From Hyperoplus lanceolatus (taxonomy: Eukaryota; Chordata; Actinopteri; Uranoscopiformes; Ammodytidae), in NCBI GenBank assembly GCA_026929865.2, contig CM049403.1:5999501-6063500 (forward strand): a DNA stretch of 64,000 nucleotides. Reading direction: 5' to 3'. Position numbers and translations under genes: made by a program. Positions 54,835-64,000 of the stretch are shown in pieces. Positions within the stretch are counted from its first letter, which is position 1; every line of letters starts with the position of its first letter. The notes below the pieces were generated by a model, which was given only the letters and a program-made list of their open reading frames with translations, ran no database searches and was not told the origin of the DNA.

Positions 54835-55784
54835 TAAACGAGGTAAAGCATGGATGTTGTATAGAGTCATTAGAATCACTAGGCTACTACTGTAGTTGTG
54901 TAACGGTTAGTCTCTTGTGTGATATCCTTTATTCTGGAATTTTTCTCAGTGGGTCTGATTACTGATCTGCTGGACTTGTAAGCAAATATATTTATTGGTA
55001 GACTGGTACATTTAAAGATGTAAGGGCACTGATTATTGAGGCATACTATTGAGGTCCAAAAGGCCTTTGCTCCCCTTAGGACATAGCCTACTAGAAATAT
55101 GCTTCCAAACCGTTTCAGCCTGGAATTTATTGTAATTGAAAGTATTCATGGGCCCAAGAGATTAAAAAACGGAGAAAAAAAATCCAGTAATTCTGAAGAT
55201 CAACTGTAGGATCGTTTGTCTGGAGGAATTTCAGAAAAAATAATGTATTACATTTTTCGTAGCAGATGCATACGTCTTTATTTCATCTCAATCTTTTGTT
55301 TTATCTTTTGAAACTTTGAAGGGTCCCTAACTAGGTTCCCAGGTTGGGAAAAAAACTGAACTGAATTATATCTATCTAGCAAAATAACTGCTTAACAAGT
55401 ACTACCCAGCATCGCTTCTGCATTATCTTCAATGTTTAGAGGCTACTCACTGGATTATCAATTAAAATGGGAAACAACACATTCATTAGCCTGGTCCAAC
55501 CAGACCATCGTACTTCATTTCATTTGTACAGAAGACTACTGAAGGGAAAATGAAATTTGAGCGGAAGTAGGTAGGCGGGCGGAGCCGGGCTACACATTCA
55601 TCGGAATTGGATTCAAACACTATCATCAAGTATGTTTCAAATAATTGAATAACATATTATTCTTCTCACTGTAAATGCAGTTATTGTAGACAACAGCAGA
55701 TGGAGGCAAAGGATTGGAGTGTTGAAGTACTGAATTGGTCTTTAGGCTACTGCAGACTCAACCCTTATGCCTTATTAAAAAAAA
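54835..55784. other. Intergenic sequence, no gene seen
   Basis: A/T-rich sequence between the hAT-type element and the tandem repeat. A short GC-rich segment at 55,555-55,610 (with GGCGGGCGGAGCC) resembles dispersed teleost repeats. No exon-like signal is recognised. Confidence 0.4.
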
Positions 55785-56480
55785 GTTACACTGGGACCTT
55801 TAAGTACATTTTCACCTTTAAACTGCATTAACATGATGAAAGATCAATATTTATTCACATTTTTCCCCATTTTTTCATGAAGGGGTTGTTATTCAATTTA
55901 TGTTGTGATTTAATAAATCACAAATAAAAATTAACCCTTTAGATGCCATTTTTGATCATATACCACTAACCGCGTTTTTGAAAAATACACTAAAATTCAA
56001 TATTCTAATATTTGTTTTATCTTTGATTATTATTAGTATCACCGGCTCACCCATCTGAATTATAGGTGAGAAAATTTAATTTATTGCATTATCACTTTTT
56101 GTTTAATGTCAGATTGAATAAAAAAGTTACACTGGGAACATTAAGTACATTTTGTGTATTTTGACCTTTAAATTGCATTAAAATGATGAAAGATCAATAT
56201 TTTTTCACAATTTCTTTTTCCATATTTTTCATGAAGGGGTTGTTGTTCAATCTATGTCATGATTTAATTAATCACAATTAAAAATTAACCCTTTAGATGC
56301 CAGTTTCGATCATACACCACCAACCGCTTTTTTGAAAAATACACTAAAATTCAATATTCAAATATTTTGTTAAACTTTGATTATTATTAGTATCACCGGC
56401 TCACCCATCTGAACAATAGGTGAGAAAATGGAATTTAGGTCATTATTACTTTTTGAATAATGTCAAACTGAATAAAAAAA
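55785..56480. repeat. Tandem duplication of a ~340-bp A/T-rich unit
   Basis: Unit 1 is 55785-56125 and unit 2 is 56126-56480. Both start GTTACACTGGGA and share GATGAAAGATCAATATTT, CATGAAGGGGTTGTT, TTAACCCTTTAGATGCCA and GTATCACCGGCTCACCCATC in order. A third start (GTTAGATTTC) at 56481 suggests a longer array cut short. Divergence by eye is about 10 percent plus indels, so the duplication is not recent. Confidence 0.85.
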
Positions 56481-56734
56481 GTTAGATTTCTACCATTGAC
56501 TTACATTATAACGAAACATTTTGGCAACCCGCCTTTAAATTAAAGTGAAACATTTTCTTTGCCACTGATTTCCCATTTTACTGCAGAAAACACAATGCAA
56601 TTGGGTAAAATGAAAGAGAATAGTAAAATCTAACCATTTTATCACCTCTTTTATCATCGTCTTTATTTCAAAATATGAGTTTTTATGATGAAAACCACTC
56701 ACTAAAACTACAAAAATTTTTATTTTTATTTTTT

Positions 56735-56898
56735 TAGTGTGTGAGTGTGTGTGTATGTGTGTGTGTGTGTGTGTGCGCATGTGAAAGTGTGCTTGTGTGT
56801 GTATGAGAGGAGAGAAATGACAAGGGGTATAGATTTGCAGCCCTAATATCGTATTACACATGCAAACACACCCCCCCACACACACACATACACACACA
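56735..56898. repeat. GT-rich and CA-rich tracts flanking the LINE 5' junction
   Basis: Interrupted (GT)n runs at 56737-56800 and a C/CA run at 56866-56898 lie immediately before the LINE coding sequence. They are simple repeats; open frames through them are not genes. Confidence 0.8.
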
Positions 56899-58001
56899 AT
56901 TTTATTTTGTCATGCCCATCTATACGCTGACGACACAGTACTGTATTGCATTTCCGATTCGGTGCACCAATCTATTCAGAACCTACAAAGCTCTTTTAAC
57001 ACCCTGCAGGACTGTCTAGTGGACCTCAGGCTTGTTCTTAATACAGACAAAACCAAATATATGTGTTTCTCCAGAGCAAAAACTACACATTTTAATGATT
57101 TTAATATGTTTACAAAGAATGGATTTTTAATTGAAAGAGTCACAGAGTATAAATATCTCGGCATCTGGTTAGATGATAAACTCACTTTTCATTTTCATAT
57201 AAATAATCTTGTTTGTCGACTACGACAAAAAATTGTCTATTTTTATAGGAATTTAACCACCTTCCCTTTATTTAGTAGGAAAAGGATTATTGAGGCAGTT
57301 TTCATGTCTGTCCTTGATTACGGTGATGTGGTCTACCGGCATGCATCACATTCATGTCTTAAACTCCTAGACTCTGTTTTTCACTCTGCTTTAAGATTCA
57401 TCACAGGAGATGCTTATGATACACACCATTGTCTCTTATATGAAAAGGTTGGGTGGTCCTCCCTTAAAGAGAGACGTGACGCACATTGGCACATTTTTAT
57501 TTACAAAGCCTTGACCGGGAAGCTTCCTCGTTATTTAACTGAAATGCTGCACATTTCAGATGGGCTTTATCAAACCCGCTCCACTGACATGCTTATGCTT
57601 TATGTCCCACAAGCCCGGTCTGAGCTGGGAAAGACAGCTTTTAGCTTCAGTGCCCCTGACTCCTGGAACAACTTACAGCAACAAATTAAACTAAATACAT
57701 TCATATCCTTTGGCCAATTTAAACAGACTGTCTTGGATCTGCCAAACTCTACTTGTAACTGTTTTAATTAGGCTATATTGTACTTTATTCCTTTTAATTG
57801 CTGCCACTCTTCACCACTTTGTAAATGTTTCAATTTTTTTTTTTTTTTCTCTTCTCTTCACTTGTGTATTTGATGTATTTGCATTGAATATTTTGTATGT
57901 ATTGTTGTTATGAATTTGTTTTGACTCGACATCATTGAAAATGAGGGTCACCCCTCAATTGGTCTCTCGAGGATAAATAAAAGTGAAATGAAAAATGAAA
58001 T
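56899..58001 (+). mobile_element. 5'-truncated LINE with reverse-transcriptase C-terminal coding sequence
   Basis: An open frame from about 56905 to the stop at 57769-57771 contains the reverse-transcriptase catalytic motif HLYADDTVLY, then a palm/thumb region and the C-terminal extension ending DSWNNLQQQIK. This order is typical of Jockey-superfamily (CR1/L2/Rex1-like) non-LTR elements; the exact clade is not assigned. A 3' UTR of about 200 bp ends in a GATAAATAAAAGTGAAATG tail with AAATG-like repeats, as target-primed insertions do. The endonuclease and N-terminal RT blocks are missing. The 5' junction abuts a CA-rich microsatellite at 56866-56898, so the in-frame ATG at 56860 is accidental. 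The frame is intact over about 290 codons. Confidence 0.88.
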
Positions 58002-58359
58002 AAGGGTTGAAGAGGTTTTTGTTCAAGCAATAACTGTGACAAGAGGTTGTGAGAAAATAAAAGTCTAATTCAGCTGATATTTGAATTTATTTGAGCATTT
58101 ATTTTGCATCTTCAACATGATCACCAACTTCTCAAGGTCTGTTCAAGATAATACTGTGTGGTAAACATTCGTTAGCTACTACTGTATAGTGTAAAACTCT
58201 ACATGAAAACTATTTGCAGTCTTTTTTCAAACCTAACATTTAATGCAAGCTTAGTAGAAATTAAGTGTGGAAATGTGTCTCTTGTGCTTATGACTTTAAT
58301 GAAAAAGTTTGACAAGTTAAAAAATGTGGCTTCCTTGGCGGGAATTAGATGAGAAGATC
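58002..58359. other. Intergenic or inpp5d 3' flanking sequence
   Basis: A/T-rich sequence. On the - strand, AATAAA-type signals occur near 58085 and 58100 and could end a long inpp5d 3' UTR, but this is unproven. Confidence 0.35.
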
Positions 58360-58600
58360 CGTACCATGCTCGTATCGGTAGGTGTAATATGAAGCTACAG
58401 CCAGGAGAACGTTAGCTTAGCTTAGCATTAAAACTTTAAACAGGGAGAAATGGTTCTGTATAAAGGCTTTATATTCATAATGCTGGTTGCCAGAGTTTTA
58501 GGACAGATCATGGCTAGCTGTTTCCTCTGTTTTCGTCCTTCAATGCTAAGCTAAGCTACCAAGCTGTAGACTCATACTTAGTAGAAAGACTCTCCAAAAT
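58360..58600. repeat. Hairpin-type dispersed repeat with GTTAGCTTAGCTTAGC arms
   Basis: GTTAGCTTAGCTTAGCATT at 58411-58429 is answered by AATGCTAAGCTAAGCTACC at 58542-58560, matching 18 of 19 in inverted orientation. I recall this GCTTAGC-rich motif as a dispersed repeat in many teleost genomes. It lies in or just beyond the presumptive inpp5d 3' UTR. Confidence 0.65.
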
Positions 58601-58760
58601 GTAGATGTATTACTTAATTAAAAAATAAAATGCACTCCTGTGTGATACATTTGGCTAGGGGAGTGACTGGCTGAAGCTAGTCTCTGTGTATTTTATGATT
58701 TTTAAATATGCAGAGTAGGAAGCTGTACAGTCAGTGCTGACCAATCGCTGCAGCCTGGTC

Positions 58761-61700
58761 TCACTTCACAGAATGGCCCATCCTGGGAACCTCCGGATGC
58801 GCTAAAGAAAGAAAAAGAGTTTTCATCAATATAATGTACTTCTGTATTTGTTGGGGAATCTAAGAGTAATAAGTCTTGCCATAAAGAACAGAGTTATCCT
58901 TACCCTCTTTTTGAGGCAGTGGCTGTCCAGGTCTTGCTGGCGTTCTGTGTTTGCTGGGGAGTTCGGCGCTGTCTCTGTAGTCCCTGGTGTTGGTGGTCTG
59001 AGGCTCAGACACACCCGTCCGGGCCTTATTAGGTACAGGAGGCCGGCTGTGGGCCATGCCACCTTCTGAACGCGATGGCACCACCGGTTTCTTGACCGTC
59101 AGAGTGACAGGGGTGGGAGGCTGAGGTTTGGTCTCAGAGCAGGTGTAGGAGCGATTGCGTGGGATGGGCACTGGGGGGCGATCGGGGTCTGCGTCTGCCT
59201 GTTTGGAGGTTGTGAAGAAGGGATCTGGAGGTGCGATGTGGTCCCTCTGTTGATGGTCCTGGTCCATGCCACGACCATGAGATTTTTTCATTGAACCGTA
59301 CAACGGATTGTCAAACATCCCCGGCACCTTTTCACCCTCCCCCCTAGGAATCAAGGGATCAGTTAGTAAAGGTTATTTTTCACCATCTACTTAAAGCTAT
59401 AGTACGTAACTTCTGTCGTCCCAATGAGTAACTGTGAGTAATTACAACAACTCTGTCTCCGCATCTACATGAGGCAAGCCTTCGGTCATCTCGCATGGAT
59501 TTTATACCTTCTGTTGTATGTCTAGGTTTTTTCTTAGCAGTAAAATCAACAACTAAAAATTTTTTTGGGAGCTTCCTGTTTTTTTACTCCTGCACCAGTG
59601 TCGGGGGGGCGACACCAGTTTGTAAACGCTGCGATACTGAGAAATACAGAGAGAATTTTGTGGAGCCAAACTTTGTGTCAACTCTGTCATGGCGATGGCC
59701 TGAATTTGACCGACATTCATTTATAAAAAAAAAAAAATTATAATGCTATTTTTACCCTAAGATTGAAAATTAAATGAAACTGATTTCAATGAAATGCAAT
59801 TCTCATTGCACCAGAAACAGGCACTTACATGGGATTTAGAGATGGTCCTGATGGACTGCGTGAGCCCGCATCATAACCACCCTTCTTGGGGTCTTTACTC
59901 CCTTGCCCGGCAATTGGAAGACTTTTTGGCGGCATGCTGTAACTCCAACCTTTATCCATGGCATTGTCCCGTTGGAAGGACATGCCAATGTAACTGGGGT
60001 TAGAGATATCGTGCGCTTGCGTAACGGAAAACCTGTCAACAAGAAGACAGGAAATATCACACCCGGAAGTCATGTACGAGATATTTTGATCCCAAGAGAA
60101 AAATAAATCTTACTTGTTGGTGTCACAGCCTCTGCCCTTCGAGGCAACAGTGTCATCCTTCTCAACCTTGACGAAATCTGAAAGCAGAGTAAACTAAGGA
60201 TTGATGCTAAAAGGACTGAAATGGAAGACATTTAACAGCCAAGTCACAAGTGTATTTCAGGACTTGCCATATAACTTCTCAGTGGGCTTGCCCTCAGATG
60301 TGTGTAGCTGGATGCCACCTGTCAAGGTGCCTGTCCTCTCTCCGTGGTGAGTCAGTGTGATTTGGAACTCTGTGTAGCAGAACTGGGCAGCTCGCAGTGC
60401 AACACAGCCCTCTCCTTTGGGAATAAAACGCCAGGGGCCTCATTTATAAACGTGGCGTACGCCCAGAAGAGGGCGCACGCCAATTTCTACGCAAACATTG
60501 GGATTTATAAAAAGCAAACTTGACGGGAAGATGTGCGGTCCTCCACGCAAACTCTGACCCATGCGTACGCACAGAAAGTGGAGAAAGGAGAAACGGCGAC
60601 TCCGTCGGCACATGTATGAAGTGCGAGAACGAATGTGTTTGTGTAAAATGAATCCAGATAGGCCTATTATAAGCCATGTAGGTCTATCATATAGGGAGTT
60701 CCTTTGCAAAACAGATGAAGCCATTCTTACAACTAATAAAAAAAAATGCCTCCACGGATTTTTCCATGGAGTGATACCAACAAAAACTAAACGAATTAGG
60801 ATCTTAAATAACCTACAAACGGAGATATAGGCCTATGATTGCAAAAAAACGTTTGAATAAGCTCTGCAGTTAGGCTATTAAAGAATAACCTATCTGCATG
60901 TTATTGGATTCATTCTGATAATATTGAGGTGTAATACAGCATATTACTTTTACACTGACGCTGTTCTCGATGCCTCAGTCAGGCAGACAGGAGTGACAGG
61001 AGACAAGCCTACTGTACATCACATACTGTGCTAATTTTTCGCGGCTTTTAGTCTGTTTTATCTGTGTGTTTTACTTTGTGTTTAAGCACGTCGTAACTGT
61101 GTTTTGAAAGGGACTGTGAAGGTTATTATTAACCCTCCACCGCCCGTCACTGCACCGGGATGAATTCTCCGAATCTGTATCTCATGGGGGGTCTCAGTGT
61201 CCCCCGCTCGTGGCACAAACACTGCTGTGTGAGGATATGCACTTTTTTGCGTCCACTTTTATGTCGGATCGCTTCTTTTTATTTCACAGCGTTCACAGAG
61301 ATCGCCACAGGCTGCACTCTGACGCCTTTACGCTCACACTGCCACCAAACTATATTTTCCCTGGTCGCCACTTCTCCAACGGGTAGCCTACTTCGGCGTG
61401 ACCGCAGTGATCCACACCGTGTGTGGAGTCTATTTTTCCATTTCCCTTTCATTCGGCGATTGCCACTACCGCCTTCATGCACTCAGTAAATGATATTAAT
61501 TCGGGCGTGTCAATGACTATGTAGCCTAAATATGGGTAAATATGGGCGTTAGGTGAAGCCCGCAAAGGCTGCGCCACATTTCGAGTTTATTGTGATTTAT
61601 AAAAGAAAACTCACGGACGTGAGTGCGCACTGTTTTATAAATCAGAATATTTTTTTTCGCACGTACATCCTACATTTCTTCCGTACGCCAGCTTCCACGT

Positions 61701-63015
61701 GAATCCCACGCAAAGCTTTATAAATGAGGCCCCTGCAAACTGTCAGACCTGTTTAGCTCAGTGGATCTGTATTAAAAACCGTTTGTGAGTTTATTACCGT
61801 ACGACTCGTCGCAGTCTATCGACTTCACACAGATGAGGATGTGCTGGTCCAAAAGGTACTCTGGGTCAGAGATGATAGGGGTGAGCTGAAAAATAGATAG
61901 AATAGACACCACATCAAGATTGCTTGCAACAACAATTTGCCTTCCACAGTCAGAGGTCTATCCTAATTTTTACCTCTACTTGGTTGCCGAACCAAACTTT
62001 TATCGAGCCGTCCGAGTTCTCAGTGTTCTCTCCCTCTGAAGTCTTGACTGTTTCTGTACACACATGAAAAAATATGCATTTTGATCATTTTGGCCATCAT
62101 GTTTAAGCAGAATCGCTTGCGATACGTTCAATCTGACAGACGAGACCTACTCTCCAAGCAGCTGGAATGGTATTCGATGAAGAACTTGGTCTTTGATTTT
62201 GTCAGCAAGGTGGCCATACAGTTCATGATTTGTATCCCACCTTGAGGTGCACTATTTAGATCTGTGAAAAATAGGAAATCATTATTCTATCATTTTGGGG
62301 TAGATAATATAAAGTGGTCTGCAGTGAGCCATACTTGGTGATCTTACCTTGCTTGGAGACAAACTGTGAGGCTACTCCAACTTCAAATGAGGCGAATACT
62401 GGTGAGTGGTCACTTGTCATGATGTCATTTGTGCAACCTGCAAGTTGGAAAGTATGCCTCAATGAGTTTAGTTTAGTTTATTAAGATCAATGGGAGCTCC
62501 AGAAATGTTGCATTATATTTTTATCAAGTTTGGGGACTCCAGAGAGACAATATTTGACAAAGAATGGTCACAATGTGCAGAGGAGGCTGTGGCTATGGGT
62601 TTGTATTAGACCCTCCCTGCCTGGTAAAGGCCATTTAATGTGTATTAAAGGTCACCTATCACGCTTATTTTCATCTTTAAAATTGTACTTTGGGCTTTTA
62701 CTAGAAACTGTTTTCTGTTCTCAGTTTTTCTGTTCTCTGTCTGAAACGATCAGATCATTTTCTGATCAGACCTAAATCTCGCCTATGACGTTTTGAATGG
62801 TCTCTATTTTCCATGTATTCATGCCAAATGACATAGTCTTTTCCAGAAACCTATTTGTAGGAATTCATAGGATCTTATACAGAAATGATAAAACCGCATT
62901 AAATCAGCTTAAGTGCTGCATTGAATGACTCACCATATGCCTGACAGACAACATGAACCAGAGGGTATGACTTCCGCAGGACTCGATCACACCACGAGGG
63001 CAAATTATATTTTGT
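58761..63015 (-). CDS. inpp5d: SHIP1 inositol polyphosphate-5-phosphatase, C-terminal exons (5' part outside window)
   Basis: Ten exons on the - strand join in frame: 62934-63015, 62348-62437, 62151-62261, 61974-62053, 61798-61885, 60268-60414, 60114-60177, 59829-60032, 58904-59343, 58761-58801 (1347 nt, 448 residues plus TGA). The first two hold the end of the 5-phosphatase domain, with the motifs PSWCDRVL and SDHSPV. The next exons form the C2 domain (ISDPEYLLDQHILICVKS, then LTHHGERTGT and EKLYGFVK-like sequence). The tail has two NPxY-type motifs (SNPSY, DNPLYGS), proline-rich SH3-binding stretches and the RDYRDSAELP segment, which point to SHIP1 rather than SHIP2. SHIP1 converts PI(3,4,5)P3 to PI(3,4)P2 at the membrane of blood cells. 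A donor at 63994-63999 shows that the preceding exon ends at 64000. Oddities: a GC donor after 60268 and an Arg for the usual Trp after PSWCDRVL. Confidence 0.95.
60432..61735. mobile_element. DNA transposon or large MITE filling an inpp5d intron
   Basis: The 1304-bp segment has 19-bp perfect terminal inverted repeats starting CAGGGGCCTCATTTATAAA (60432-60450 and 61717-61735). Subterminal GATTTATAAA and GTACGC motifs recur at both ends. I found no clear target-site duplication and cannot place the superfamily. ORFs inside are short and not recognisable as a transposase, so it is probably non-autonomous. It occupies 94 percent of the 1383-bp intron between the exons at 61798 and 60414. Confidence 0.8.
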
Positions 63016-63999
63016 CTGTAAAGTTAAATCCATCATATAAACATAAATACTGACAAGAATAGGTTTCACAGACGAGGCTTTGTTGACATTTTTAGCATAA
63101 AAAAAAAATCAGCTGAGAGGTTACGTATCACAGACCATGAAATGTCTGGTAGAAACATGATTAAACATTCTTTATGGTGTGGATCAATTCCATAGATCTA
63201 AATTCATTAGGTGTTTTAAAAGAAACGTTTTTTAAATTGATCCTGGTGCCAGTTAAGTTGTTTTAGAACACATTAACATGAGCGTTTACATGTTCACATG
63301 GACTTTGTGATGTAAGGATTTTTATTTTCTAATTTTAATGATGCATATACCCCCTCATTAATTTGTATTTAACCATTGTATAATCATTTAAACAATTTGT
63401 ATATTCTTCACATTTGACTTTAATAAATGTTCTCACTCAACACTTCTTGGTGCTGGGGAAACGAAGAGGTGAAACAGCTATAAAACTTAACCTGATTCTC
63501 CCATATACTAAGCAACATTCCTGAGGCCTGCAGGTCAAGCAAGTTATAAACACTCTTAGCCCGGTCAGTAAAGTTCAGCAGAGGACGTCCAGAGATGTGG
63601 AAGAGGATGATCCCAGAAACCAGATGACAGCAATAAAAACCAATCATTGTCCTTTGTTTAGGAAGGCTAAAAAGCCTGGTTTTAGGAGGGGTCTTCACTT
63701 TTGTCTTTTCCTGTCCCGAGAGGCTGCATAACCTGTTCTGTGATATCAGTTCATTAAACCTCCTCTGATAACTTGGAAACTTTTCTCCATTTCATTCTTT
63801 ATTTTTGCCTCCCATATTTCCAAAAAACGAACACGTATTTTAACAATCCTGTTAGTGACCAGGATGACTTTAAGTAAAAACTATTTTCTGTGTCCTATTA
63901 AGCCGTATGTGAAAGCTGTAGTTGCCTCTTCTGTTTCTGATCTACGGCGAACGATGGGAGGCCTCCAGGGAAAAGTCATCTGGCTAAACATGAGCTTAC
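63016..63999 (-). other. inpp5d intron
   Basis: The intron is bounded by a GTAAGC donor (63994-63999) and a TTTACAG acceptor before 63015. It is A/T-rich. An open stretch of 92 codons on the - strand (63420-63698) has no recognisable domain and no splice-site support. I see no other feature. Confidence 0.6.
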
Positions 64000-64000
64000 C

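Noticed and set aside
63420..63698. 92-codon - strand frame in the last inpp5d intron
   Set aside because: It lies between matched donor and acceptor of inpp5d, SHIP1 has no such insert here, and no domain is recognisable.

Overview
The window is nuclear genomic DNA of a ray-finned (teleost) fish. It holds three vertebrate genes with short introns, many long (CA)n/(GT)n microsatellites, and DNA transposons and MITEs of the hAT, PIF/Harbinger and Tc1/mariner types. The species cannot be named from sequence alone.

Layout. Positions 1 to about 41,850 contain no protein-coding gene that I recognise. This stretch is intergenic or upstream regulatory DNA crossed by repeats: inverted copies near 5.5 and 13 kb, a chimeric duplication at 17.6-21.1 kb, a 2.5 kb hAT element with a perfect 8-bp target-site duplication at 24.7-27.2 kb, and an internally deleted Tc1-like element at 35.6-36.5 kb. 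Non-repetitive blocks at 3.1-3.7, 28.0-29.3 and 38.0-39.7 kb look like candidate regulatory elements, but only an alignment could show this. From about 42.0 to 49.3 kb, on the + strand, lies a complete BCL6 orthologue. It has a non-coding first exon with a cluster of TTCN3GAA (STAT/BCL6-type) sites, eight coding exons giving 696 residues, and a 1.15 kb 3' UTR. On the - strand follow lsm2 (five exons, 95 residues, 50,988-52,811) and the 3' part of inpp5d/SHIP1 (ten exons visible, 58,761-63,015, running off the right edge). Between lsm2 and inpp5d lie a 1.84 kb hAT-type element, a tandem duplication and a 5'-truncated LINE with reverse-transcriptase coding sequence.

How the genes relate. bcl6 is a BTB/zinc-finger transcriptional repressor of immune differentiation. 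inpp5d is the haematopoietic PI(3,4,5)P3 5-phosphatase that dampens B-cell and cytokine signalling. lsm2 is a housekeeping Sm-like RNA-binding protein. bcl6 and lsm2 converge; lsm2 and inpp5d are in tandem on the - strand. I see no sign that they act as one unit.

Most notable points: the STAT/BCL6 motif cluster at the bcl6 first exon; two exon-like segments 4 and 13.5 kb upstream of the bcl6 start that would splice in frame to an N-terminal extension; a GC-AG intron and a transposon that fills almost a whole intron in inpp5d; and several transposon insertions for which an empty-site copy is present in the same window. No clearly novel gene system was found.
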